A stretch of DNA of 64,000 nt from positions 51,942 through 115,941 of the forward strand of contig NZ_AUEP01000017.1 of NCBI RefSeq assembly GCF_000426045.1, written 5' to 3'. Position numbers and translations under genes: made by a program. This document shows, one piece after another, positions 43,152 to 52,452 of this stretch. The first letter of the stretch is position 1. Every line of letters begins with the position of its first letter. The stretch is from Marmoricola sp. URHB0036 (GTDB lineage: Bacteria; Actinomycetota; Actinomycetes; Propionibacteriales; Nocardioidaceae). The notes beneath the pieces were generated by a model. That model made no database searches. It worked only from the letters and a program-made list of their open reading frames with translations, and had not been told where the DNA came from.

Positions 43152-44645
43152 TCAGAGAGGCGCGGCCAGTCGGTGGTAGGCAGCGTTCCAGCGCAGCTCG
43201 CGCGTGACCGACGCGATCGTGCTGTCGCCGTCGATGACGACGAGCTCGACGCCGACGATGGTGGCCAGGTCCTCCAGCGCCCCCCGCGGCAGGGCCGTGG
43301 TGAGCACCGTGTGGTGCGGCCCCCCGGCCATCAGCCAGGCCTCGGCGGAGGTCGCCAACGACGGATGGGGCTTCCACACCGCGCACGCGACGGGCAGGCG
43401 GGGCAGGGCGTGGTCGGGCTCGACCACCTCGATCTCGTTGACCGTGATCCGGAAGCGGTCGCCCAGGTCGGACATGCCCGCGACGAAGCCCGCTCCGGCA
43501 TCGGCGAGGAACCGGAGCCGGACGGGGTCCTCCCGGGCGCCGATCGAGAGCGGGTGGATCTCCAGCGTCGGTACGGCGTTCGTGATGCTCGGGCAGACCT
43601 CGAGCATGTGCGCTCCGAGGATCCGCTCCTCACCTGGGACGAGGTGGTAGGTGTAGTCCTCCATGAAGCTGGTGCCGCCGGGGAGGCCGAGCGCCATGGT
43701 CTTCATGGTGCGCAGCAGGACGGCGGTCTTCCAGTCGCCCTCTCCCCCGAACCCGTAGCCGTCCGCCATCAGCCGTTGCACCGCCAGGCCGGGCAGCTGC
43801 CGCAGCCCGCCGAGGTCCTCGAAGTTGGTCGTGAACGCACCGAAACGACCCCGCTCCAGGAACGCGCGCAGCCCCAGCTCGATGCGGGCGCCGTAGCGGA
43901 GCGAGTCGTGGCGTTCGCCTCCGGGCAGGAGCTCGACCGCGACGTCGTAGAGATCGGCGTACTGCGCCACCAGCTCGTCGACGTCGGCGTCACTGGTGGC
44001 GTCGACCTCGGCGACGAGGTCGTTGACGGCGTAGGTGTTGACCGAGACGCCGAACGTGGCCTGCGCCTGCACCTTGTCGCCCTCGGTCACGGCGACGTCG
44101 CGCATGTTGTCCCCGAACCGGGCGAGCCGCAGGGTGCGGAGCTCGGCCGCGCCCATCGCGGCACGGGCCCACTCGCCGACCCGGCGCGCGACCGACGGAG
44201 AGTCGACGTGACCGGCGACCGTCTTGCGTGGGATGCCGAGGCGGGACTGGATGTAACCGAACTCGCGATCGCCGTGCGCGGCCTGGTTCAGGTTCATGAA
44301 GTCCATGTCGATGGTGCTCCAGGGGAGCTCCATCCCGGCCTGGGTGTGCAGGTGCAGCAGTGGCTTGGTCAGTGCGTTGAGTCCAGCGATCCACATCTTC
44401 GCCGGGGAGAAGGTGTGCATCCAGGCGATGACGCCGATGCACTCGGGCGCAGCATCGGCCTCCAGCATCCGGCGATGGATCGCCTCGGCGTCGAGCAGCA
44501 CCGGCTTCCACACCACCCGGACCGGTACGTCGGCCTTGGCGTCGAGCCGGGCGGCGATGTCGCGGGACTGCTCGGCCACCTGGTCGAGCGTCTCCTGGCC
44601 GTACAGGCCCTGGCTGCCGGTGAGGAACCACAGCTCGGCAGTCAT
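43152..44645 (-). CDS. araA: L-arabinose isomerase
   Basis: A 497-residue enzyme that converts L-arabinose to L-ribulose. Family motifs are clear: [13 protein letters not shown] at the N-terminus, [34 protein letters not shown], and metal-binding acidic/histidine residues in [34 protein letters not shown] and [12 protein letters not shown] 44645 overlaps the araD stop (ATGA). It is the last gene of araBDA. Confidence 0.96.
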   Translation of the reverse strand: MTAELWFLTGSQGLYGQETLDQVAEQSRDIAARLDAKADVPVRVVWKPVLLDAEAIHRRMLEADAAPECIGVIAWMHTFSPAKMWIAGLNALTKPLLHLHTQAGMELPWSTIDMDFMNLNQAAHGDREFGYIQSRLGIPRKTVAGHVDSPSVARRVGEWARAAMGAAELRTLRLARFGDNMRDVAVTEGDKVQAQATFGVSVNTYAVNDLVAEVDATSDADVDELVAQYADLYDVAVELLPGGERHDSLRYGARIELGLRAFLERGRFGAFTTNFEDLGGLRQLPGLAVQRLMADGYGFGGEGDWKTAVLLRTMKTMALGLPGGTSFMEDYTYHLVPGEERILGAHMLEVCPSITNAVPTLEIHPLSIGAREDPVRLRFLADAGAGFVAGMSDLGDRFRITVNEIEVVEPDHALPRLPVACAVWKPHPSLATSAEAWLMAGGPHHTVLTTALPRGALEDLATIVGVELVVIDGDSTIASVTRELRWNAAYHRLAAPL

Positions 44646-45331
44646 GATCGGTCCTCTCGTTGCCCGTAGACGTTCTGGTAGCGCTCGAACAGCTGCGCTG
44701 CCAGCTCCGCGGGGATCGGCGTCGGCTCCCCGAGCTGACGGGCCAGATGGGTGGTGCGGGCGACGTCCTCGCACATCACGGCCGCCTTGACGGCGTCGCG
44801 AGCCGTGCGGCCGACCGCGAAGACCCCGTGGTTCTGCATCAGCACCGCCGACGAGCGGCCGCCGTCGAGGGTCTCGACGATGCCGCGTCCGATCGAGTCG
44901 TCCCCGATGACCGCCAGCGGCCCGACCGGGATCTCCCCACCGAACTCGTCCGCGCACATCGTCAGCACGCAGGGAACGGGCTCGGCGCGGGCGGCCCATG
45001 CGGTGGCGTAGGGCGAGTGCGTGTGCACGACGCCCCCGATGGCGGGACGGTTGCGGTAGACGTACGCCTGGGCCTGGGTGTCCGACGACGGGGCGTGGTC
45101 GCCCTCGACGACAGTCCCCTCGAGGTCGCAGACCACCATGTTCTCCGGCGTGAGGTCGTCGTACGGCACACCGGAGGGCTTGATGACCAGCAGGTCCGCA
45201 CCGGGCACCCGCGCCGAGACGTTGCCGGCCGTCCAGACCACCAGTCCGTAGCGGGGCAGCTCGGCGTGCAGTGCACAGACCTCCTCGCGCAGCTCACGCA
45301 GCGTGCGGGCGACATCCCCGGAGACGGTCAT
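44642..45331 (-). CDS. araD: L-ribulose-5-phosphate 4-epimerase
   Basis: A 229-residue class II aldolase/epimerase that converts L-ribulose 5-phosphate to D-xylulose 5-phosphate. The zinc histidines are in [15 protein letters not shown] and [12 protein letters not shown]; the phosphate-binding TAGNVSAR and [10 protein letters not shown] are present. It overlaps araB upstream and araA downstream, each by ATGA, so the three proteins are translated as a coupled unit. Confidence 0.95.
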   Translation of the reverse strand: MTVSGDVARTLRELREEVCALHAELPRYGLVVWTAGNVSARVPGADLLVIKPSGVPYDDLTPENMVVCDLEGTVVEGDHAPSSDTQAQAYVYRNRPAIGGVVHTHSPYATAWAARAEPVPCVLTMCADEFGGEIPVGPLAVIGDDSIGRGIVETLDGGRSSAVLMQNHGVFAVGRTARDAVKAAVMCEDVARTTHLARQLGEPTPIPAELAAQLFERYQNVYGQREDRS

Positions 45332-46980
45332 CGCAGTGCCTTCAGCCGGCGCATCAGGGACGTGGTCCGACCGAAGTGGTCGTGCAGCTCCTGGTAGATC
45401 GCGAACAGCTCGTCGTAGGCCGTGGCCCGCTCTGCGTCAGGTAGGTAGGCGTCCCGGTGGACGCTGCCCATCGCAGCCGCAGCCTCCGGGACGTCGGCGT
45501 AGCAACCGGCCGCGACGGCGGCGTGGATGGCCGACCCGAGCGCGGGTGCCTGGGCCGAGCCTGCGACGGACAGCGGCCGTCGCAGCACGTCGCTGTACAG
45601 CTGCATGAGGAAGCGGTTCTTGGTGAGGCCGCCGGCGACGACCAGGTCGGTGACCGGGACGCCGGCGGCGTCGAAGGTCTCGACGATGACGCGCATCCCG
45701 AACGCAGTGGCCTCCATCAGGGCCCGGTAGATGTCCTCGGGCGGAGTCGCCAGCGTCAGACCGACCACGAGGCCGGAGAGCTGGTGATCGACCAGGACCG
45801 ACCGGTTGCCCGAGTGCCAGTCCAGCGCCACCAGCCCGTGCGCTCCGACCGCCTGGCTCTCCGCCAGCCGGGTCAGGTGCTCGTGCAGGGTCTCTCCCGC
45901 TTCGCGAGCCGCGACGGCGTACGACTCGGGGACGCAGGTGCGGACGAACCACGCGAAGATGTCGCCGACGCCGCTCTGACCGGCCTCGTAGCCGTAGCGC
46001 CGCGCGACGATGCCGCCGTCGACCACCCCGCACATGCCCGGGACCTCGCGCAGCACCTCGGCGTTCATGACGTGGCAGGTGGAGGTGCCCATGATCGCGA
46101 CCATCTGGCCCGGCTCGACGGCGCGGACCGCCGGTGCCGTGACGTGCGCGTCGACGTTGCCGACGGCGACTGCGATGCCCTCGGGCAGGCCGGTCCACCC
46201 TGCTGCTTCGGCGGTGAGGGCGCCGGCCCGGTCCCCGAGCTGACCGATCGGCTGCTCGAGCTTGTCCTTGACGAAGTCGCCGAAGCCGACCGCCAGCTCG
46301 TCGAGGAAGTCTGCGGCGGGGTACTGGCCCTCCTGCAGGAGGCCCTTGTAGCCGGCCGAGCAGGCGTTGCGCACGTAGCTGCCGCACAGCTGCCACACGA
46401 TCCAGTCGGCCGCCTCGACGAAGCGGTCCATCCGGTCGTAGACCTCGTGGTCCTCCTCGAAGATCTCCAGTCCCTTCGCGAACTCCCACTCCGAGCTGAT
46501 CAGGCCGCCGTAGCGAGGCAGCCACCACTCACCGCGCTCCTCGGCGACACGGTTGATCCGGTCGGCCTGCGGCTGGGCGGCATGGTGCTTCCACAGCTTG
46601 GTGTAGGCGTGCGGGCGGCTCTCCAGACCAGGGACCTCGTTGAGGGGCGTGCCGTCCGCCAGGGTCGGCACCATGGTGCAGGCGGTGAAGTCGATGGCGA
46701 TGCCCACGACGTCGCCCGGCGGCACGCCGGCTTCGCGGAGTGCTGTCGGCACCGCCTCCCGGAGCACCCCCCGATAGTCCTCCGGGACCTGCAGTGCCCA
46801 GTCCGCCGAGAGCGGCGTGCCGTCGGGCAGCGCGTCGTCCAGCACGCCGTGCGGGTACTCGATCACCGCGTCGGCCAGCTCCTCGCCGTCATGCACGCGC
46901 ACGACGACGGCGCGACCGGAGAGGGTGCCGAAGTCGACCCCCACGACGTACTCCGCGGGGTCGCTCTCAGCGCGATCCAC
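45328..46980 (-). CDS. araB: L-ribulokinase
   Basis: A 550-residue FGGY-family kinase that phosphorylates L-ribulose. YVVGVDFGTLSGRAVVVRV is the N-terminal phosphate loop, GIAIDFTACTMVPTL and VVAGGLTKNRFLMQLYSDVLRRPL are conserved, as is the large insert typical of AraB. It starts with GTG 46980 behind AAAGGAG and is the first gene of araBDA, under the promoter/operator at 47002-47036. Confidence 0.96.
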   Translation of the reverse strand: MDRAESDPAEYVVGVDFGTLSGRAVVVRVHDGEELADAVIEYPHGVLDDALPDGTPLSADWALQVPEDYRGVLREAVPTALREAGVPPGDVVGIAIDFTACTMVPTLADGTPLNEVPGLESRPHAYTKLWKHHAAQPQADRINRVAEERGEWWLPRYGGLISSEWEFAKGLEIFEEDHEVYDRMDRFVEAADWIVWQLCGSYVRNACSAGYKGLLQEGQYPAADFLDELAVGFGDFVKDKLEQPIGQLGDRAGALTAEAAGWTGLPEGIAVAVGNVDAHVTAPAVRAVEPGQMVAIMGTSTCHVMNAEVLREVPGMCGVVDGGIVARRYGYEAGQSGVGDIFAWFVRTCVPESYAVAAREAGETLHEHLTRLAESQAVGAHGLVALDWHSGNRSVLVDHQLSGLVVGLTLATPPEDIYRALMEATAFGMRVIVETFDAAGVPVTDLVVAGGLTKNRFLMQLYSDVLRRPLSVAGSAQAPALGSAIHAAVAAGCYADVPEAAAAMGSVHRDAYLPDAERATAYDELFAIYQELHDHFGRTTSLMRRLKALR

Positions 46981-47001
46981 GCGTGTCTCCTTTGCGCATG
47001 A

Positions 47002-47036
47002 TTGTGAACGCTAACACCCCCGCTCTGTCTCCGAAA
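47002..47036 (-). promoter_or_regulatory. araBDA promoter with LacI-type (AraR) operator
   Basis: Leftward, TTTCGG (47036-47031) and TAGCGT (47013-47008) are 17 bp apart. The operator GTGTTAGC-GTTCACAA spans 47017-47002 and covers the -10. It shares the TTGTGA/TAACA halves and CG centre with the transporter operator at 43085-43100. Confidence 0.75.
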
Positions 47037-47062
47037 GGGAATCGAGCGCCCGGATCAGCCGC

Positions 47063-48115
47063 TCAGCGACGCGGCGGCCCGACGCTCTCGCGCACCACCA
47101 GGGTGGGCGGCACCGCGGGCACCTGGGGCGCCGCGCCGCCGTGGGCACGCCAGCTGACGATGGCGTCGACCGCGCGATGGGCGACCTCGGCGAAGTCCGG
47201 GCGGATGGTGGTCAGCGGAGGGGTCAGGTACGCCGCCTCGGGGATGTCGTCGAACCCGACGAGGCTGAGCCGCTCGGGCACCTCGTGGCCCAGGTCTCGC
47301 AGCGCCTTCATGATGCCGAGGGCCAGGTGATCGTTGGCGGCGAACACCGCGGAGACCTCGGGCATCCTCGCCAGCATCTGTCCCGCGCGGTAACCCGACT
47401 CGGAGGTCCAGTCCGCCGCGATGACGGGCGGCACCTCGCGTCCAGCCTTCTCGAGCGCGGTGCGCCACCCCTCCACCCGGCCGGCGCTGTCGAACCAGTC
47501 CGAGGGTCCGGACACGTGCCAGACCGTGTCGTGGCCGGCGTCGAGCAGCAGCTGGGTGGCGAGCCGTGCGCCTTCGACCTGGTCGACCGTGACCAGGCCC
47601 GAGATGCGGGAGGGGTCACCGTCGATCGCGACCACCGGCACGTCGGTGTCGAGGTCGTCGAGCGCCGCCTGTGCCGACGGGACGGGCACGATCACGACGA
47701 TGCCGTCGACGCGCTGGTCGAGGTGGCGTTCGACGGCAGCGGCCACCGATGCCCGGTCGACGCTGCGTACGCTGACGGTGGAGACGTCGAGCCCGGCATC
47801 GGAAGCCGCCAGCTCCAGGGCCGTGCGGAGCCGTGCCGGTCCGAACAAGGGAGTCGCCTGGGTCACCACACCGATGGTCTGGGTGGCGCCGGTGACCAGC
47901 GCGCGAGCCGCGCGGTTGGGCCGGTAGGCCAGCTCGGCCATCGCCGCCTGGACGCGCAGTCGAGTCGTCTCGCGGACGTTCGGGTGGTCGTTGAGCACCC
48001 GGGAGACGGTCTGGTGCGAGACCCCTGCCAACCGGGCGACATCGGTCATCGCCGGCGCCCTCTGCGGACGCCGGGCATCGGACCGTCCGCCATCCGTGGG
48101 GGTGGAGGCAACCAT
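47063..48115 (-). CDS. LacI-family regulator of the arabinose genes (AraR-like)
   Basis: A 350-residue LacI protein with the helix-turn-helix MTDVARLAGVSHQTVSRVLND after a 22-residue tail, and a sugar-binding core (VGFDDIPEAAYLTPPLTTIRP). Its recognition helix, HQTVSR, is close to E. coli LacI's YQTVSR, and the nearby operators resemble the lac operator, so this protein very likely binds 43085-43100 and 47002-47017. It lies directly upstream of araB on the same strand. L-arabinose is the probable inducer. Confidence 0.88.
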   Translation of the reverse strand: MVASTPTDGGRSDARRPQRAPAMTDVARLAGVSHQTVSRVLNDHPNVRETTRLRVQAAMAELAYRPNRAARALVTGATQTIGVVTQATPLFGPARLRTALELAASDAGLDVSTVSVRSVDRASVAAAVERHLDQRVDGIVVIVPVPSAQAALDDLDTDVPVVAIDGDPSRISGLVTVDQVEGARLATQLLLDAGHDTVWHVSGPSDWFDSAGRVEGWRTALEKAGREVPPVIAADWTSESGYRAGQMLARMPEVSAVFAANDHLALGIMKALRDLGHEVPERLSLVGFDDIPEAAYLTPPLTTIRPDFAEVAHRAVDAIVSWRAHGGAAPQVPAVPPTLVVRESVGPPRR

Positions 48116-48200
48116 GCGGTCAGTATTCCTCAGCGCCTCGCGATGGCGGCAGCAGTGGATACTGGCCGGTGGAACTCACGCACGGCGAACGGAGAGCACG

Positions 48201-48410
48201 ATGTTCTACATCCTGATCTTTGCCGCGATCGCGGTCCTGCTCGTGGTCGCGGTGCTCGTCCGCAACCAGCGGACGAAGCGGATGGCCGAGTCGCCCGTGC
48301 CTCGCGGTGCGGCGGGTGCGTCGCGCACACCCTCGGGCAGTGCCCAGCGCAAGGAGCGGAAACGTCGCCGGGCCCAGTCCAAGCACGATCGCCGTTCACG
48401 TCATCACTGA
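48201..48410 (+). CDS. Small single-pass membrane protein
   Basis: A 69-residue protein: residues 2-20 (FYILIFAAIAVLLVVAVLV) form one membrane helix and the remaining 49 are strongly basic (KERKRRRAQSKHDRRSRHH). CGGAGAG precedes ATG 48201 at good spacing, which supports translation. It is transcribed away from araR. The function is unknown; the basic tail could bind nucleic acid or membrane lipids. Confidence 0.6.
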   Translation: MFYILIFAAIAVLLVVAVLVRNQRTKRMAESPVPRGAAGASRTPSGSAQRKERKRRRAQSKHDRRSRHH

Positions 48411-48420
48411 TCGCGGCTGG

Positions 48421-48993
48421 TCACGCCCACGAGCCGCGCCGGCGCTCGTCCAGGACCCGGCGCACCATCGGCTCGAAGAAGCTCAACAGCTCTGAGTCGT
48501 ACGCCGGGTCGAAGGAGCACTGGTCGTAGTCGGCACAGAAGTCGACCGTGGCCTGGTAGTAGGGGTGGTCGCGCCACCGGTCCCGTGCGTTCCGGTCCAG
48601 GCCGACGTGGTGGAAGTAGTAGTAGCCCTGGAACACCCCGTGGTGCTTGACCATCCAGTAGTTCTTCTCGCTGACGTAGGGGCGGAGCACTGCTGCCGCC
48701 ACCTCCGAGTGGTTGGCCGGCGCGAGATGGTCGCCGATGTCGTGCAGCAGTGCGCAGACCACGGTCTCCTCGTCCTCACCGGCCCGGTGCGCCCGGGTCG
48801 CAGCCTGGAGGGAGTGCTCGAGGCGGGTGACCTGGTAGCCCGCCGAGTCCTCCATGGTCAGCAGCCAGCCCAGCACCCGGTCGGGGAACGACTGCAGCTG
48901 CTCGGCGTCGATCCGGTCGAGCAGCCGGTAGTCCTCCGCCGTACCGTCCTGCATCGCCGTGAAGGTCACGACCTCGTCCGTGGGGGGCTCCAT
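48421..48993 (-). CDS. HD-domain protein (PhnZ/oxygenase-like)
   Basis: A 190-residue HD-domain protein. Metal ligands are visible as HSLQAATRAHRAG and LLHDIGDHLAPANHSEVAA, then MVKHHGVFQGYYYFHHVG. The size and histidine pattern resemble the PhnZ group of mixed-valent diiron oxygenases and small HD phosphohydrolases; which activity applies is unclear. I chose ATG 48993 (MEPPTDEVV). It diverges from the GH1 gene. Confidence 0.75.
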   Translation of the reverse strand: MEPPTDEVVTFTAMQDGTAEDYRLLDRIDAEQLQSFPDRVLGWLLTMEDSAGYQVTRLEHSLQAATRAHRAGEDEETVVCALLHDIGDHLAPANHSEVAAAVLRPYVSEKNYWMVKHHGVFQGYYYFHHVGLDRNARDRWRDHPYYQATVDFCADYDQCSFDPAYDSELLSFFEPMVRRVLDERRRGSWA

Positions 48994-49049
48994 GCGACCC
49001 ATCCTGCCTGCCCGTCCACCGTCGTGACCGGTCTGCTGACCGGCTGCTG

Positions 49050-49078
49050 TTGACAGCAGCCTGTGTAAACGCTTACAT
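49050..49078 (+). promoter_or_regulatory. GH1 promoter with LacI-type operator
   Basis: TTGACA (49050-49055) and TTACAT (49073-49078) are 17 bp apart, and ATG 49085 follows 6 nt later, so the mRNA is probably leaderless. TGTAAACGCTTACA (49064-49077) is a LacI-type palindrome across the spacer and -10. The -35 also sits in a GCTGCTG-TTGA-CAGCAGC hairpin (49043-49060). Confidence 0.75.
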
Positions 49079-49084
49079 GAGCCC

Positions 49085-50464
49085 ATGAGACACGCGCTAC
49101 CGGACGGCTCCCGGCTGGCGTTCGGGGTCGCCACCGCGTCGTACCAGATCGAGGGGGCTCCGCACGCCGACGGCAAGGCGCCGTCGATCTGGGACACCTT
49201 CACCCAGCGTCCCGGTGCCGTCGACGACGGGTCCGACGGGTCCGTGGCGTGCGCGTCCTACCCCGACCCGGGACCGGACATCGAGCTCGTCACCGGGCTC
49301 GGTGTCCGCTGGTACCGGTTCTCCCTGTCCTGGCCGCGGATCGTGCCCGACGGCGGGTCCGAGGTGAACAAGCTCGGACTCGACTACTACGAGCGACTGG
49401 TCGACGGGCTGCTGGAGCGTGGCGTCACGCCGATGGCGACGCTCTACCACTGGGACCTCCCGCAGTCGCTCGAGGACCTCGGCGGCTGGCTGGTGCGCGA
49501 CACCGCGGAGCGGTTCGCCGACTACGCCGTGGCCGTGCACGACCGGCTCGGCGACCGGGTGCGGCTCTGGGCCACCCTCAACGAACCGTGGTGCTCGGCC
49601 TACCTCGGCTACGGATCGGGCCGGCACGCCCCCGGCAAGCAGGTCGGCGGCGAGGCCCACCGTGCCGCTCACCACCTGATGCTCGGCCACGGCCTCGCGG
49701 CGGCACGGATGCACGAGGGCGGAGCCGAGAGCGTCGGCATCGTCCTCAACCTGACCCCGGTGCTGGCCGAGACAGAGGCGGCCGCCGATGCTGCGGACGG
49801 CGTCGACGCCATCCGCAACCGGGTGTGGCTCGGCCCCCTCGTCGACGGGGAGTACGACGCCGGGACCCTGCGCGTCGCGCCCGTCCTCGCAGACCCCGAG
49901 CTGGTCCGTCCCGGTGACCTCGACCTCGTGCACGGCTCCGCCGACTGGCTCGGCGTCAACTACTACACCCCCGCGCGGGTGGCGCAGGCCACGGAAGAGT
50001 TGGTGTCCGACGACACCGGAGGAGACGGCGACCTCGCTGCCTTCCCCGGGGTCGAGGACTTCCGTTTCGCGCCGCGCCACCCGCGCACTGACATGGACTG
50101 GGAGGTCGACGCCGACAGCCTCGAGCGGCTGCTCGTCGACACCCATCACCGCACCGGCCTGCCCCTGGTGGTGACCGAGAACGGCGCGGCCTACGTCGAC
50201 AAGACGGTGCTCCCGGACGGCAGCATCGACGACGCCGACCGGATCGACTACCTCGAGTCACACCTGGCCGCCATCGACGCCGCCCGGGACGCGGGAGCCG
50301 ACGTACGCGGCTGGCTGGTGTGGACGCTGATGGACAACTTCGAGTGGTCGCACGGCTACACCAAGACCTTCGGGCTGGTCAGCGTCGACCGCGACGACCT
50401 GCGGCGTACGCCGAAGCGGTCCTACCACTGGTTCGCGGACCTCGTCCGTCGACGGGGGCGCTGA
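49085..50464 (+). CDS. GH1 beta-glucosidase
   Basis: A 459-residue cytoplasmic glycoside hydrolase family 1 enzyme that splits beta-linked disaccharides such as cellobiose. Acid/base Glu167 is in TLNEPW, nucleophile Glu365 in VTENGAAY, and Gln21 in ASYQIEG and the His of LYHWDLPQ are present. The usual ACDHYHRY segment is replaced by ACASYPDP (about 55-62), an odd change near the substrate pocket. Start ATG 49085 fits the promoter 6 nt upstream. A LacI regulator gene follows after 55 bp. Confidence 0.93.
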   Translation: MRHALPDGSRLAFGVATASYQIEGAPHADGKAPSIWDTFTQRPGAVDDGSDGSVACASYPDPGPDIELVTGLGVRWYRFSLSWPRIVPDGGSEVNKLGLDYYERLVDGLLERGVTPMATLYHWDLPQSLEDLGGWLVRDTAERFADYAVAVHDRLGDRVRLWATLNEPWCSAYLGYGSGRHAPGKQVGGEAHRAAHHLMLGHGLAAARMHEGGAESVGIVLNLTPVLAETEAAADAADGVDAIRNRVWLGPLVDGEYDAGTLRVAPVLADPELVRPGDLDLVHGSADWLGVNYYTPARVAQATEELVSDDTGGDGDLAAFPGVEDFRFAPRHPRTDMDWEVDADSLERLLVDTHHRTGLPLVVTENGAAYVDKTVLPDGSIDDADRIDYLESHLAAIDAARDAGADVRGWLVWTLMDNFEWSHGYTKTFGLVSVDRDDLRRTPKRSYHWFADLVRRRGR

Positions 50465-50519
50465 ACGAAATCTGCGCGGTAGGGTGCGCCGTCACCCCCG
50501 CCTGAGAGAGTTGTTGCCC

Positions 50520-51536
50520 ATGACCGGGATCAAGGACGTCGCCCGCGAGGTCGGCGTCTCCACGGCGACGGTGTCGCGAGCGTTGCGTGGACTCCCGCGG
50601 GTCTCCCCCGACACCCGGGAGCGGGTGCTCGAGGTCGCCGGACGGATGGGGTACGTCGCCTCGCCCCACGCTGCTTCGCTCGCCAGTGGCCAGACCCGGG
50701 CGATCGGTGTCGTCGTACCGAATGTGACGCGGTGGTTCTTCGGCTCGATCGTGCACGGCGCGGAGGAGCTGCTGCGCGAGGAGGGCTACGACCTGCTGCT
50801 CTACAGCGTCGTCGCGGACCCGGCCGCCCGGAAGCGCCTGTTCTCCACCCATCTGCTCAGCAAGCGGGTCGACGCCGTGATGGTGCTGGCGCTGCGCCCG
50901 ACGCCGGAGGAGGTCGAGGCCCTGGACCGGACCGGGTCACCCACCGTCGTGGTCGGCGGGGCCGTGCCCGGCTGGTCGAGCGTGCGCATCGACGACGTGG
51001 AGACCGCGGCCACCGCCGTCCGCCACCTGGTCGGGCTCGGGCACACCCGCATCGCCCACCTCGGCGGCGTGCCCGACCCGGAGCACGCCGGTCTCGGCTT
51101 CTCCGCGCCCGGGGACCGGCTGGCCGGCTACCGGATGGCGATGCAGGAAGCAGGCCTGCCGATCGAGCCCGACTGGGAGGTGACCGGCGACTTCACCGCA
51201 CTGGGCGGACTGACGGCCTGCCGGCTGCTGCTGTCCGCGAGCACCCGGCCCACGGCCATCTTCGCCGGCTCGGACGAGATGGCCATCGGCGCGGCCCAGG
51301 CCATTCGCGAAGCGGGGCTGGACGTCCCCGGCGACATCTCGGTGATCGGCATCGACAACCACGAGCTCTCGGAGTACTTCGACCTCACCACGATGGCCCA
51401 GCCGGCTCCGGAGCTCGGCCGCCTCGGCGCGCGGATGCTGCTCGACGCGCTGCACTCCGAGACACCGCTCCGGCCGGTCGAGACGATCGTGCCGACCCAG
51501 CTCATCGTGCGGGGTACGACGGCACGAGTCGGCTGA
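50520..51536 (+). CDS. LacI-family transcriptional regulator
   Basis: A 338-residue LacI protein with helix-turn-helix MTGIKDVAREVGVSTATVSRALRG and a PBP-like core (HTRIAHLGGVPDPEHAG; GIDNHELSEYFDLTTMAQP). The ATVSR recognition helix is typical of regulators that bind TGnAAACGnTTnCA-like sites, and two such sites occur at the GH1 promoter (49064-49077) and the CUT1 transporter promoter (54903-54916). It is co-directional with GH1 and converges on the transporter operon. Confidence 0.88.
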   Translation: MTGIKDVAREVGVSTATVSRALRGLPRVSPDTRERVLEVAGRMGYVASPHAASLASGQTRAIGVVVPNVTRWFFGSIVHGAEELLREEGYDLLLYSVVADPAARKRLFSTHLLSKRVDAVMVLALRPTPEEVEALDRTGSPTVVVGGAVPGWSSVRIDDVETAATAVRHLVGLGHTRIAHLGGVPDPEHAGLGFSAPGDRLAGYRMAMQEAGLPIEPDWEVTGDFTALGGLTACRLLLSASTRPTAIFAGSDEMAIGAAQAIREAGLDVPGDISVIGIDNHELSEYFDLTTMAQPAPELGRLGARMLLDALHSETPLRPVETIVPTQLIVRGTTARVG

Positions 51537-51551
51537 CCTCGACGCCGCTGG

Positions 51552-52451
51552 CTACTTGCTGAAGCCCTCGCTGAGTCCACTGACCAGCTGGCGGCGGCCG
51601 ATCGTGTAGAGCACCACGATGGGCACGGTGCTGAGCACGACCGAGGCCAGCACTGCCGGGACGTTGACCTGGAACTGGCCCTGGAAGCTCCACACCGCCA
51701 GCGGCATGGTCCGTTCGGTGGGGCTCTGCGTGAGCACCAGGGGCAGCAGGAAGCCGTTCCACACGGTGACGCCGGTGTAGACGGCCACCGTGACCATCGC
51801 CGGTCTGGTCAACGGAAAGGCGAGTCGCCAGAGCATGGTCCACTCGGTCGCCCCGTCGAGCCGCATCGACTCGAAGAGGTCACGAGGGACGTCGCGCAGG
51901 AAGTTGCTCAGCACCAGCACCGCCAGCGGGATGGCGAAGGCGATCGACGGGATCGCGATGGCGGGCAGGCTGTCGTAGAGACCGAGCTTGATGATCACCA
52001 GGTAGATCGGGATGATCGCCGCCTGCAGCGGGATCGCGAGGCCCATCAGGAACAGTCCCTGGACCCGTCTCAACCACCGGCTGTGCGCACCACGGACGAT
52101 GGCGTAGGCCGCCATCAGGGAAAAGATCACGGTCGGGACCGTCGTACCGACCGCCACCAGGACGCTGTTGAAGAAGTAGCGCACGAAGTCGTTCTCGAGC
52201 ACCAGGCGGTAGTTGGCCAGCGTCGGGTCGCCCGGCGGGGCGAAGGCGTTCTGCTGGTAGTAGTCGCTCTGCGCCTTGAAGCTGGTGATCACGATCCAGT
52301 AGAGCGGGATCAGCACCACGGCCAGCCAGAACCACCCGGCCAGCCCGGCCAGCCAGTTGTGCCTGGACCACCCACGCCCCACGGGATGCGAGGCGGGGGG
52401 CGTGGCCTGCTGGGGCTGGGTGTCGGTCGTGGCGCCGAGGAGGGCGGTCAT
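51552..52451 (-). CDS. CUT1 sugar ABC transporter permease (MalG-like)
   Basis: A 299-residue permease with about six membrane helices and the EAA-type loop DVPRDLFESMRLDGATEWTM (about 188-207) that docks the ATPase. It starts one base after the stop of the other permease gene. Last gene of the three-gene transporter operon; no ATPase gene follows, so a shared MsiK/MalK-type ATPase must power it. Confidence 0.92.
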   Translation of the reverse strand: MTALLGATTDTQPQQATPPASHPVGRGWSRHNWLAGLAGWFWLAVVLIPLYWIVITSFKAQSDYYQQNAFAPPGDPTLANYRLVLENDFVRYFFNSVLVAVGTTVPTVIFSLMAAYAIVRGAHSRWLRRVQGLFLMGLAIPLQAAIIPIYLVIIKLGLYDSLPAIAIPSIAFAIPLAVLVLSNFLRDVPRDLFESMRLDGATEWTMLWRLAFPLTRPAMVTVAVYTGVTVWNGFLLPLVLTQSPTERTMPLAVWSFQGQFQVNVPAVLASVVLSTVPIVVLYTIGRRQLVSGLSEGFSK

Positions 52452-52452
52452 C

